A stretch of DNA of 64,000 bases from Archaeoglobus profundus DSM 5631 (GTDB lineage: Archaea > Halobacteriota > Archaeoglobi > Archaeoglobales > Archaeoglobaceae): assembly GCF_000025285.1 (NCBI RefSeq), contig NC_013741.1, forward strand, positions 310,001-374,000. The letters run 5' to 3'. Positions 1 to 7,359 of the stretch are shown piece after piece. The position numbers were made by a program, and so were the translations under genes. How positions within the stretch are numbered: the first letter of the stretch is position 1; the number at the start of each line of letters is the position of its first letter. The notes beneath the pieces were generated by a model. The model saw only the letters and a list, made by a program, of their open reading frames with translations, did not search any database and was not told the DNA's origin.

Positions 1-167
1 TTCCAAGCCGTACCTAGATGAATTCTTCCAGTGGTGTAAGGAGGCCCATCTACGAAGAAAAAGAGCCTATCTCCCTTGCTTTTCACTTTTTCGTATATTT
101 TGTTTTTCTCCCAGAACTCCCTCACTTCTCTCTCCACTTCGTGAGGAGAATAAGCGTTAGGAAACAT
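1..167 (-). CDS. ileS: Isoleucyl-tRNA synthetase, N-terminal fragment (cut by window edge)
   Basis: Only the first 55 or so codons lie in the window; the gene runs off the left edge. The translation begins MFPNAYSPHEVEREV and contains the class I synthetase segment DGPPYTTGRIHLGT, whose HLGT is the ATP-binding HIGH motif. The combination PPYTTGRIHLG is typical of IleRS, which charges tRNA-Ile in the cytoplasm. The ATG at 165-167 was chosen because family similarity begins directly after it. Upstream, on the same strand, lies a C/D box RNA. The partial length prevents checking the editing domain. Confidence 0.88.
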   Translation of the reverse strand, partial: MFPNAYSPHEVEREVREFWEKNKIYEKVKSKGDRLFFFVDGPPYTTGRIHLGTAW

Positions 168-204
168 GAAATTCAAGCTTAGATTTCTGTTTAAAACTCT
201 ATCG

Positions 205-260
205 TATCAGCGGGTTCGATTCATCATCGCTTGGCTCAGAGTAGAGCAACTTCATCACAC
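205..260 (-). ncRNA. C/D box guide sRNA 1
   Basis: On the minus strand all four boxes are present in order: C GTGATGA (252-258), D' CTGA (236-239), C' ATGATGA (221-227) and D CTGA (207-210), with guide spacers of about 10-13 nt. This is the archaeal C/D sRNA architecture, which directs fibrillarin 2'-O-methylation. The D guide (ATCGAACCCG) is complementary to the T-arm sequence CGGGTTCGAT found in many tRNAs, so a tRNA target is possible (inference). Confidence 0.85.
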
Positions 261-278
261 CATATTCTTAGTTCGCAA

Positions 279-286
279 GCTATATA
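279..286 (+). promoter_or_regulatory. TATA box for sRNA 2
   Basis: CTATATAG lies about 25 nt upstream of the C box of the sRNA at 308-363, the usual archaeal TATA-to-start distance. No ORF starts there, so it is best read as the promoter of the guide RNA. Confidence 0.5.
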
Positions 287-307
287 GGTCTAACCCTCAA
301 ACTCGTT

Positions 308-363
308 ACGGGATGAAGAGGGAGAGTCGAACTGAGATATGATGAAGTTACTCCTGGCTGACC
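308..363 (+). ncRNA. C/D box guide sRNA 2
   Basis: Boxes in order: C GGGATGA (310-316, one mismatch to RTGATGA), D' CTGA (332-335), C' ATGATGA (339-345), D CTGA (358-361). The D'-C' spacer is 3 nt and the guide before D is 12 nt, both typical. A TATA-like element sits about 25 nt upstream. Box C is imperfect, so this one is slightly less certain than its neighbours. Confidence 0.7.
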
Positions 364-368
364 GAACA

Positions 369-378
369 TTTTTATACT
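369..378 (+). promoter_or_regulatory. TATA box for sRNA 3
   Basis: TTTTTATACT lies about 25-30 nt upstream of the sRNA beginning near 399. It falls only a few bases after sRNA 2 ends, so each RNA seems to have its own promoter. Confidence 0.5.
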
Positions 379-398
379 CTTTTGCGGTTCTTCAAGTG

Positions 399-451
399 GG
401 ATGATGAGTGGGGTAGCTCCTGATGTGTGATGAGCCTCACCACTCCTGACA
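399..451 (+). ncRNA. C/D box guide sRNA 3
   Basis: Perfect boxes: C ATGATGA (401-407), D' CTGA (420-423), C' GTGATGA (427-433), D CTGA (446-449), both guides 12 nt, D'-C' spacer 3 nt. The D'/C' core CTGATGTGTGATGAG is identical to that of sRNA 4 on the other strand, which suggests they are related by duplication. Confidence 0.9.
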
Positions 452-500
452 ACCAATTTAACAAATTCAATTCTGTAGGCAAATTCTCAAAAAATAGAAA

Positions 501-553
501 AATCAGGTCGGGGCTCTCTCATCACACATCAGAAAGGAGGTCTCTCATCACCT
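501..553 (-). ncRNA. C/D box guide sRNA 4, overlapping a stop codon
   Basis: On the minus strand: C GTGATGA (545-551), D' CTGA (529-532), C' GTGATGA (519-525), D CTGA (503-506), with two 12-nt guides. Box C includes the TGA stop codon (548-550) of the PAC2-family gene immediately upstream on the same strand. The RNA may therefore be processed from the 3' end of that mRNA, because no separate TATA box is obvious (inference). Confidence 0.88.
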
Positions 554-1327
554 GAAGTATCTCAAATCCTCATCACTCCTATACTGCTGAACGACCTGTT
601 CCTGCATTTCCCTTATCTGTTCTATGAATTTTTCCATCTCCTTAGCTCTTTCTTCAAGATCCTCAACACTGACTTTGAGGTTCAGAATTTTCATTAGGAC
701 ATCTAAAACAGCCTTTGCACTCTTGGGATCAACCATGTATCCGGATGTTACACCCATGAGACAGGCCGCCTCAATCCCCTCAAGCTGTGAAACGCCTAGA
801 AGTAATCCAGAAGCTCCAATTATACCGCCGCTTGGTTCCCCTTTCTCAAATTTGACTCCAAATTTCTTAAGCTCTTCAACCAATTCAGGTGTGTTAGCTG
901 CGCCTATTACGTATGGCTCCTCGACCATCCTTCCAACACCGTATCCACCTAATGTGAATATTCTTTTAGCTCCGAACTTCTTCGCAATCTCGATGTAAGC
1001 ATTTACAAGCTCGTAATGACCGATTCCATCCATACTCTGGAAGTCTCCAACAAGTATAAGGAGGTCGGGAGAATTACCATCTGATTTGTACGCATAAACC
1101 TCGTTCTTCGGTAACCTTATAGTTCCATCCTCGTTGACCATAACCTGAGGAGGGAAGTGGTGAGAGTATATTTCGACGACCTTAACGGTATCAAGCTCCT
1201 TTACTAGATGATCAGCAACGAGCTTACCTACATGTCCAATTCCCGGTAATCCTTCGATGAACACTGGATCTTTCAAACCCACCCCTTCGGGTTCTTTCAG
1301 ATATCTCACATCAACCCTCTTCAGCAT
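548..1327 (-). CDS. PAC2-family (proteasome assembly chaperone-like) protein
   Basis: A 259-residue protein of the PAC2/DUF75 family. The N-terminal half holds the family segment FIEGLPGIGHVGKLVADHL (about residues 23-41) and later LGGYGVGR, GVTSGYMVDP and a helical, charged C-terminus. Archaeal members are annotated as proteasome assembly chaperone-like, but their actual partner is not settled. Its start overlaps the end of nop10 by 17 nt, so the two are co-transcribed. Its stop codon lies inside box C of a C/D sRNA. Confidence 0.85.
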   Translation of the reverse strand: MLKRVDVRYLKEPEGVGLKDPVFIEGLPGIGHVGKLVADHLVKELDTVKVVEIYSHHFPPQVMVNEDGTIRLPKNEVYAYKSDGNSPDLLILVGDFQSMDGIGHYELVNAYIEIAKKFGAKRIFTLGGYGVGRMVEEPYVIGAANTPELVEELKKFGVKFEKGEPSGGIIGASGLLLGVSQLEGIEAACLMGVTSGYMVDPKSAKAVLDVLMKILNLKVSVEDLEERAKEMEKFIEQIREMQEQVVQQYRSDEDLRYFR

Positions 1328-1511
1328 GCCTCCACCTCCCGATGTTGAAGAATCCTACTTCCTTTCTCAACTTCCTCCTGTACTTTCCGTAGGGATCTTC
1401 AGGAGAGAACTTAGGTGGTATGGGCATAAAAGTCTTCTCTCCGCAATTTGGACAAACTTCTTTGAGAGTGTACCGTCCACATTTGGGACATTTTCTCATC
1501 TTAACTTTCAT
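1311..1511 (-). CDS. nop10: H/ACA RNP protein Nop10
   Basis: A 66-residue protein with the Nop10 zinc ribbon, two CPxCG-type knuckles (CPKCG at residues 8-12 and CPNCG near 20), then PPKFSPEDPYGKYRRKLR and a C-terminal tail, the normal length and order for archaeal Nop10. Nop10 binds Cbf5 and is required for H/ACA-guided pseudouridylation. An alternative start at MRKCPKCG (1499) is possible. In many archaea nop10 sits with aIF2-alpha and a PAC2 gene; here only the PAC2 gene is adjacent and suf genes lie upstream. Confidence 0.95.
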   Translation of the reverse strand: MKVKMRKCPKCGRYTLKEVCPNCGEKTFMPIPPKFSPEDPYGKYRRKLRKEVGFFNIGRWRHAEEG

Positions 1512-1560
1512 GATCGAAGTATCTCGAAGACTTTAAAGAACTTTTCATACCTCGGTAGGA

Positions 1561-2592
1561 TTATATCAGAGCCTTTTCAACCAGCTCAATCGCCTTATCT
1601 ATTTCCTTCTTCAAGACTTCGGGCAATCCCTTTATATCTATCTCCATGAAACCTCTTATTATCAGAGATATAGCTTCATCTCTGCTTAAACCGCGAGTCA
1701 TCAGATAGAATATCTCATCTTCGGCAATCTTACCTATAGCCGCTTCATGGCTTAAATCAACGTTCGGATTTCTAGCTTCAAGCTCGGGAATGGCATGAAT
1801 GATACCGCCACCGAGAATCATTCCTTTGCACTCCAGATGCCCCTTTACACCTTCAGCGTTTCCTATGATGTGCCCTCTTGCAACGATCTTTCCTCCCTTG
1901 CTTATACTCCTCGAAATTATCTCAGCCGAGCTTCCTTCGCCGTTCAAGTACACTCTGCTACCAAGATCTATCTCAGAATCTTCAAATCCTACTATGACGC
2001 TGCTGAAAACAACTTTTGCATTTTTATCGAGGTATGCGGTAGGGTAGGCCTTTAAATACTTAACAGGGCTGAGAAGTACGTAGTTGCTTATGAATGTACC
2101 ATTTTCTTCAACCTTTATCGCAGTTTTCGGTAGAACTTCATTTTTCTTCTTCCAGTTGTGTATCATCGTAAAAGTTACCTTTGCGTTCCTTTTAACGTAA
2201 AACTCTGAAATTCCTAGGTGTAATCCAGAAAGTCTTTCAGATGTACAGCCAGTTATCAAATTAAGCTCGGAATCTTCCTCCGCTATTACTATGTTGTGAA
2301 CTTTCTGACTCTTAACTCTTTTAAGATAGAGGCAAGCTTCTACGGGAAAATCAACCTTAACTCCCTTTGGAACCCTTATGAAGTATCCATCGAATTCTCC
2401 CTCCTCCCTTTCAATTAGTTTCCAACTGTAATCCTTAAGCCATTCGTACTTCTCAAGTGCCTGCTTTGTGCTCATCACTTCAACATTCCTAGCGAAGCTT
2501 ATGGTTGGCTTGTCGTCAACCATTAGGAAGCTTGCAGATCTCTTTGAAGGATCTCTTTCAATTCCAACTTTTTTCAGAGAGTCCTCAGGCAT
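1561..2592 (-). CDS. sufB: SufB/SufD-family Fe-S cluster scaffold protein
   Basis: A 343-residue SufB/SufD-fold protein. The right-handed beta-helix core and the C-terminal segment with LSHEAAIGKI followed by FYLMTRGLSRDEA are family hallmarks. With SufC it forms a scaffold complex that builds Fe-S clusters in the cytoplasm. Only one SufB/D gene is present next to sufC, the minimal two-gene arrangement common in anaerobic archaea. Its start overlaps the end of sufC by 19 nt, so the two are translated together. Whether to call it SufB or SufD cannot be decided by eye; SufB is more likely in a two-gene system. Confidence 0.88.
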   Translation of the reverse strand: MPEDSLKKVGIERDPSKRSASFLMVDDKPTISFARNVEVMSTKQALEKYEWLKDYSWKLIEREEGEFDGYFIRVPKGVKVDFPVEACLYLKRVKSQKVHNIVIAEEDSELNLITGCTSERLSGLHLGISEFYVKRNAKVTFTMIHNWKKKNEVLPKTAIKVEENGTFISNYVLLSPVKYLKAYPTAYLDKNAKVVFSSVIVGFEDSEIDLGSRVYLNGEGSSAEIISRSISKGGKIVARGHIIGNAEGVKGHLECKGMILGGGIIHAIPELEARNPNVDLSHEAAIGKIAEDEIFYLMTRGLSRDEAISLIIRGFMEIDIKGLPEVLKKEIDKAIELVEKALI

Positions 2593-3329
2593 CTTTTAAC
2601 ACACTCCTCGTATCCGTAATTTTCAACTGTCTTCAAAATGTCGTAAGGATCACCAACACAGGCAATCCTGCCTTTGTACATTATTACGCCGTAGTCTGCA
2701 TCGACGTATTTTAGAATATGACCGGTATGAGTTATTATTATCCCCGATTTAGTCCTCTCCTCTTCCGGCTTGTCCCTCTCAAGCAGCTTACTTATAGCTT
2801 TGCCTATGACAGCTATATTTTCCAAATCTACTCCACTATCGGGTTCATCCAGCATGGCAAATTCGGGATTCATTAGCAGGAGTTGTAGGAGCTCAGATCT
2901 CTTGACTTCGCCACCAGAAAAACCAACATTCAAATCCCTATCGAGTAGGTTTTCCATCTTCAGCATCTTGACGTATTCTTCTATCTTGTCTTCGGTACCA
3001 CCGAGCTTAGCACAGTGCTTGATCAAATCCCTTAACTTTACACCGGGAATCTTCGGAGGATTTTGATACGATATTCCCAACCCCATCTTCACCCTTTCAT
3101 CGGGACTCATGTTTGTTATATCTTTTCCTTTGAATATAATTCTTCCATCATAAATCTTGTACTTGGGATTACCAGCTATAGCCATGAGCAACGTAGATTT
3201 ACCGCTACCGTTCGGTCCGAAAAGAGCGTAAGTCTGACCCCTTTGGATGTAGAGGTTAACATTTTGGAGAATTTTCCTACCATCCACTTCAACGCCTAAA
3301 TTTACTATTCTGAGTATCCCTCTGTCCAT
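2574..3329 (-). CDS. sufC: Fe-S assembly ATPase SufC
   Basis: A 251-residue ABC ATPase. Walker A GPNGSGKST is at residues 38-46, the signature FSGGE at 137-141 and Walker B FAMLDEPD at 157-164; YQNPPKIPGVKL is typical of SufC. It provides ATP-driven conformational change to the SufB scaffold. First gene of the sufCB operon, with upstream non-coding space to 3370. No sufS, sufE or sufU lies nearby. Confidence 0.95.
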   Translation of the reverse strand: MDRGILRIVNLGVEVDGRKILQNVNLYIQRGQTYALFGPNGSGKSTLLMAIAGNPKYKIYDGRIIFKGKDITNMSPDERVKMGLGISYQNPPKIPGVKLRDLIKHCAKLGGTEDKIEEYVKMLKMENLLDRDLNVGFSGGEVKRSELLQLLLMNPEFAMLDEPDSGVDLENIAVIGKAISKLLERDKPEEERTKSGIIITHTGHILKYVDADYGVIMYKGRIACVGDPYDILKTVENYGYEECVKRCLRTL

Positions 3330-3369
3330 CGGGTGTTAGGGGAAGTCTAAAACATAAAAGGTTTTTGAA

Positions 3370-3840
3370 TTAGAACTCGACAACGCTTACAACCCCATCC
3401 TCGACTATCGCAAAAGTTCTTCTACCAGTTAGATAACCGCAGATCTCGCCCGGGTTGATTATGATCTTGTTCTCAACCCTCTCAACCTTGACTTCATGCG
3501 TATGTCCCAGCACAAGATACCTATGATTTGTTTTCTTCAGAATCTCGACTATTCTTGCATCGGTTCCATGATAAACGACACCCTCCGGAAACTCAACAAT
3601 TTCTCCTATAACCCATTCGTTATCCTCTGCAATTTTTGTCAACAGCCTCTTTTCTCCATCGTTGTTGCCGAATGCGAAGTAAATCTTCTTCCCCAAATTC
3701 TTGAGAGCCTTCATTGCAAACGGAGCAACAATATCTCCCGCATGGACGATGAAGTCAAATCTTTCGGATTTTAACGCGTCGATCAAATCTCTTATAGCTT
3801 GCATGTTGTCGTGTGTGTCGGATATTGCCACGAACTTCAT
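3370..3840 (-). CDS. YfcE/MJ0936-family metallophosphoesterase
   Basis: A 156-residue calcineurin-like phosphoesterase. Metal-binding motifs appear in order: DTHDN (residues 8-12), GDIVAP (near 36), GNND (near 59) and GHTHE (near 118). The protein has the short length of the MJ0936/YfcE group, which hydrolyses phosphodiesters in vitro with divalent metals; the natural substrate is unknown. It is separate from the suf operon and is followed by a MITE insertion. Confidence 0.88.
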   Translation of the reverse strand: MKFVAISDTHDNMQAIRDLIDALKSERFDFIVHAGDIVAPFAMKALKNLGKKIYFAFGNNDGEKRLLTKIAEDNEWVIGEIVEFPEGVVYHGTDARIVEILKKTNHRYLVLGHTHEVKVERVENKIIINPGEICGYLTGRRTFAIVEDGVVSVVEF

Positions 3841-3905
3841 GCTATGAAGTCTGGGAATCTGATAATAACATTTTCACAGCAGACCAGTTTTTGGATCAAG
3901 CTTAC

Positions 3906-4205
3906 AGAGCGTCGCTAAGAAAGCCTCGCTCTTCAGAGCGGGGATGAATTAGGGGAGGAGGGAGGGGGAGGTTGGTGGAGCGTTAGTTTTATAAAGCCTC
4001 GTTCTGATTTATCGATGTCGGGTGGGTAGGGAGGGTCAACCAAGTCCCCGCAAGGGGAACTATAGCCCACCTCTCCGCCTTGCGGACAGGTGGGTTTAAC
4101 GGGGTGCTGACCCACCCCGTGTATATCCGATGAGGAGCGAGGCTGAGGATATGCACAAACCTCCCCGCAAGGAATCCTCGCACTTCAGTGCGGGGAGGAG
4201 GTCAA
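3906..4205 (+). mobile_element. Non-autonomous IS608-type MITE, copy 1
   Basis: A 300-bp element identical by eye to the copy at 12054-12353, which is inverted relative to it. It follows a TTAC tetranucleotide (3902-3905) and ends in TCAA (4202-4205), the left target and right cleavage sites known for IS608. Both ends match the complete IS element at 51689-53470: the left end carries an imperfect hairpin around CGCTCTTCAGAGCG and the right end a hairpin around CGCACTTCAGTGCG. No transposase is encoded; short ORFs inside are spurious. The right-end half is highly structured, like a TnpB guide RNA. Confidence 0.9.
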
Positions 4206-4768
4206 AGACTTAAGTGAGGGTATAGTTTTCTCAGATAGCTCCACATAACTTCTAAAGCCTCCTTTTCTCTCCTTCCACCACACTTCTCTACAATTTCAGC
4301 ATAATACCTTACCTTCTCGATAAGTTTGGGATTTTGTTTCAACCTTGTCGCGTGAACCAAAGCCTCTATGAGAGCGTTGAACCCCCTATTTACTGCTCTA
4401 AGTCCCTTTCTCAAAACCTCTCCCCTTGAAAGCTCCAAGTCCACCCAACAATTTTTCAAGTTAGCTTTGAACTGGCACCAAGCTAAGGCACCATTTATTA
4501 TTGGCGGATCTGAGCTTTCGAACCAATCTTCGCTTAGATCGTCAAATGCTGAAATTGTAAAGACGAGTGGATCGTGTACGATGTTAACGTAGAGTGTACC
4601 CTTCTTCAGATTTTCTCTGGTGTGTGAGGGGTATATTCTCAGCTTTGCGAACGTACTTTCTGGATTCTCAACTATTATACCGAGAGGAGCGGTGTTTATC
4701 CATTCTCCTATTGTTATCCCTATAACCTCGTTTATTCCGTCCGTAAATCCGAAATCTGAAAGTTTCAA
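4202..4768 (-). CDS. DUF447-family protein
   Basis: A 188-residue protein of the DUF447 family, which has a flavin-reductase-like split-barrel fold (family knowledge). Visible landmarks are GFTDGINEVIGIT near the N-terminus, SHTRENLKKG and PPIINGALAWCQF. It overlaps the CitG-like gene by 4 nt (ATGA), so they form an operon; homologues of this pair occur with methanopterin-related genes in methanogens and methylotrophs, which suggests a C1-cofactor role (inference). The stop codon TGA lies within the terminal TCAA of MITE copy 1, so the extreme C-terminus may have been altered by the insertion. Confidence 0.78.
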   Translation of the reverse strand: MKLSDFGFTDGINEVIGITIGEWINTAPLGIIVENPESTFAKLRIYPSHTRENLKKGTLYVNIVHDPLVFTISAFDDLSEDWFESSDPPIINGALAWCQFKANLKNCWVDLELSRGEVLRKGLRAVNRGFNALIEALVHATRLKQNPKLIEKVRYYAEIVEKCGGRREKEALEVMWSYLRKLYPHLSL

Positions 4769-5598
4769 ATCAATCCCTCCTTCAGAGCAAGATATATCGA
4801 CGAACAGGTTAAATCTGCAATGCTGCCCGGGTTAATCCCCCTTTTAACGAGCTCTTCATCAAATTTCCTGACACCCTCCAAGCTGAATTCATCTAAGAAT
4901 TCTTCAGCCCTTTCCTTAACGTAGTATGCTGTATCTAAGCCGTGCTTAGCAATTACGAGTGGATCTAAATGCTTGGATAGGAGATAGATATAGGTATAGA
5001 CTATCGCTTCGTTGAGGTTTCCACATTGCTCGTAGCGATTTCTGAGAATTGTACATCCTTCCAAACTTCTCCAGTATCTTTCAACAAGTTCCCTCGCAAC
5101 CACATTCTCTTTTGGAGACTTCTCCAGCCAGTGATAGAGATTCACTTTCTTTTCGAGAATCTCCTCCTTAACTTTTTCTCCCCTCAGATCGAGTTCTTTA
5201 ACTTTCATAACCCTTGGTTTGCATATCCTGAAGGCGGACAGAATTGCTAAGGAGTCTTCGTGAGTAGTCTTCTTGAGCTCATCCTCGACATCATCTACCT
5301 TTCCCCCACACCATATCAGTGGAATTAGTAGGAAAAAAGCTCCGAAGTGAACGTTGGTTCTGCAAATCTCGTAAGACCTAACAACCGCGTTGAAGAAGTT
5401 TGTCCCTATACTGCCCCTCCTATTCATACAGTCTTCAAAGGCGGGATAAGCTGAAATTGCAGATAGAATGAAGTGCTCGAATTTCAGATCGGAAAACTCA
5501 TGCTCTCTGTCTACATTTCCCGGCTTAGGATTTGCGGATACTTCTAGCAGCAAACTCAAAACTCCCAGCTGTGCATCGTTCATACTTTCAAATGGCAT
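4765..5598 (-). CDS. CitG/MdcB-like (triphosphoribosyl-dephospho-CoA synthase family) protein
   Basis: A 277-residue protein of the CitG family. The N-terminal ASANPKPGNVDR-type segment (EVSANPKPGNVDR) and the later LVIAKHGLDTAYYV match the family. Bacterial CitG makes the citrate-lyase prosthetic group from dephospho-CoA and ATP, but archaeal members lack citrate lyase and are thought to act in another cofactor pathway. Located upstream of and overlapping the DUF447 gene. Exact function unknown. Confidence 0.8.
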   Translation of the reverse strand: MPFESMNDAQLGVLSLLLEVSANPKPGNVDREHEFSDLKFEHFILSAISAYPAFEDCMNRRGSIGTNFFNAVVRSYEICRTNVHFGAFFLLIPLIWCGGKVDDVEDELKKTTHEDSLAILSAFRICKPRVMKVKELDLRGEKVKEEILEKKVNLYHWLEKSPKENVVARELVERYWRSLEGCTILRNRYEQCGNLNEAIVYTYIYLLSKHLDPLVIAKHGLDTAYYVKERAEEFLDEFSLEGVRKFDEELVKRGINPGSIADLTCSSIYLALKEGLI

Positions 5599-5854
5599 AA
5601 GAAACTTAAAGTTAAAAAAATTGTGTGCTTGCTACTCGATCACCGAACAGACCGAATTCAATGTGATTTCCCGTCTCGAAGCTTTTGGAGAGAAAAGGAA
5701 ACCTTTTGAGAGTTATGAGGATTTATGATCAGACTCAGAATTCGCACCTCTTGTAAATATAAAGTCATACTTTCTCGACTTGGATTGTGTGAAAGATGCA
5801 AAAATTGGCTGGTTTAAGAAACATTTAAATTACCCTCGAAATTAGGCAACCGCT

Positions 5855-6883
5855 ATGATGAGAAGAATCAAAAATCAGGTTCTTCAAGCCCTTTACAGAA
5901 GGGAAATGAGCGTTTACGAGCTTATAGACGAGCAGGATGCCAGCTTACCTGAGTTTTTTGAACTTATACAGAGTATGGAGAGGGAGGGTCTGATAAAGGT
6001 TGAGAACGGTATGATAAGTCTCACTGATAAGGGTTTAAAATTGTGTGAGGAGTTGGGCGTAAAGAAAGTTGAGAAACTCACGTGTGACTGTTGTGAAGGG
6101 ACGGGATACGCGATAAAGGGGATATTTGAGAGTACGCTTAAAGAGTACTCCGAAATTGCTAAGGATAGGCCAGAGGCCATAGAGGTTTACGATCAGGGTT
6201 TTATAAGCTTGGATGGAGTTATAAGAAGAGTGGAGTTCCTGTTTGAAAGGGGAGACTTGCTTAAAACTGAAATCTTCGTCGTTGGAGATGACGATCTTTT
6301 CAGCTTAGCTTCAGCCTTAACTGGTCTCCCGAAGAGGGTTTTTGTAGTTGATATCGACGAAAGACTAATAGATTTTATAAATAAGAAAGCCGACGAGTAC
6401 GGATTGCCAGTTGAAGCTCAGGTTTACGATGTTCAGCAGGCGTTTCCAGAGGAGTTAAAAGGCAAGTTTGACGTTTTTGTAACTGATCCAGTGGAGACGA
6501 TACCGGGATTGAAGCTGTTCCTCTCGAGGGGAGTATCAACTCTTAAGGGTGTAGGCTGTTCGGGTTACTTCGGTTTAACGACGCTTGAGGCTTCACGAAG
6601 AAAGTGGTACGAGATACAGAAGATGATTCACGACATGGGGTTCGTAATTACGGATATCAGAAGAAAGTTCAACGTATATCCGCAGGACGAGAAGAACTTC
6701 TTCAGATTCCAAGAGAAGTTGCCGATAGTTAAGAAACTGGGTGCTAAGGTCGATTACAACTGGTATAAATCGAGCCTTTACAGGATAGAAGCTGTAAAGG
6801 AGCCTAAGCCTTTGGTTGAGGGAGAGATGAGAATAGACGAAAAAGTGTACAAGGACGAGGAGAGCTGGGCAACCCCTTACTGA
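5855..6883 (+). CDS. bpsA: N4-bis(aminopropyl)spermidine synthase
   Basis: A 342-residue protein of the BpsA (formerly DUF43) family, which transfers aminopropyl groups from decarboxylated S-adenosylmethionine to spermidine to give quaternary branched polyamines. These stabilise nucleic acids in hyperthermophiles. An N-terminal winged-helix-like region (about 1-65) is followed by a CDCCEGTG segment (77-84) and the Rossmann methyltransferase-like domain with the diagnostic GDDD (144-147). A 1-base gap separates it from the following PUA gene. The start may be either of two adjacent ATGs. Confidence 0.92.
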   Translation: MMRRIKNQVLQALYRREMSVYELIDEQDASLPEFFELIQSMEREGLIKVENGMISLTDKGLKLCEELGVKKVEKLTCDCCEGTGYAIKGIFESTLKEYSEIAKDRPEAIEVYDQGFISLDGVIRRVEFLFERGDLLKTEIFVVGDDDLFSLASALTGLPKRVFVVDIDERLIDFINKKADEYGLPVEAQVYDVQQAFPEELKGKFDVFVTDPVETIPGLKLFLSRGVSTLKGVGCSGYFGLTTLEASRRKWYEIQKMIHDMGFVITDIRRKFNVYPQDEKNFFRFQEKLPIVKKLGAKVDYNWYKSSLYRIEAVKEPKPLVEGEMRIDEKVYKDEESWATPY

Positions 6884-6884
6884 T

Positions 6885-7358
6885 ATGAAGCGCTACAGAC
6901 TTAGAAAGAAGGATTCCAAGGCAATTTCAAAATTTTTTGAAGAGAACTACAAAATTTCGATTAAGGGTGATATGGAGAAATTCGAATTCGATGATATCAG
7001 CATTATAACGGTTGATAACGAGCCGATAATCCTTGAATACGAGGGGAGGTACTATTTTACGGTTTACGGCGTAATCAAGTTTAAGCCTGAGAAAGGTAAG
7101 GTCGTTGTGGATGAAGGAGCTATGCCCTACATAATGAAAGGGGCAGATGTAATGAAACCCGGGATTGTTGAGGCTGATGAAAGCATAAAGGCTGGAGATT
7201 TCGTCTATGTTGCCGTGGAAAAAAAGATGACACCTATTGCCGTTGGGATAGCTCTGGTTGATGGAATTGAGATGAAAGGAGGTAAGGGTAAAGCTGTGAA
7301 GAATATCCACCATCTGAAAGATAAAATTTGGAACTACTTCTTTGTTTCGAAGAAGTAA
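6885..7358 (+). CDS. PUA-domain RNA-binding protein (MCT-1/Tma20-like)
   Basis: A 157-residue protein with an N-terminal pre-PUA region (1-75) and a C-terminal PUA domain (about 78-155) containing VVVDEGAMPYIMKGADVMKP and later FVYVAVEKKMTPIAVGIA, a pattern of archaeal homologues of MCT-1/Tma20. Eukaryotic relatives act on ribosomes in initiation and recycling. Its coding region starts one base after bpsA, so the two are probably co-transcribed. Confidence 0.82.
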   Translation: MKRYRLRKKDSKAISKFFEENYKISIKGDMEKFEFDDISIITVDNEPIILEYEGRYYFTVYGVIKFKPEKGKVVVDEGAMPYIMKGADVMKPGIVEADESIKAGDFVYVAVEKKMTPIAVGIALVDGIEMKGGKGKAVKNIHHLKDKIWNYFFVSKK

Positions 7359-7359
7359 T

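Noticed and set aside
3933-4183. ORFs of 60 and 64 codons inside the MITEs (also at 12076-12326)
   Set aside because: They arise from repeat sequence, occur in both copies identically, are proline-rich, and lack any family or start signal.
5599-5854. Short hairpin AAAAGG-AAA-CCTTTT near 5693-5707 between divergent genes as a riboswitch
   Set aside because: Only a 6-bp stem with no further structure; it more likely reflects an AT-rich promoter region.
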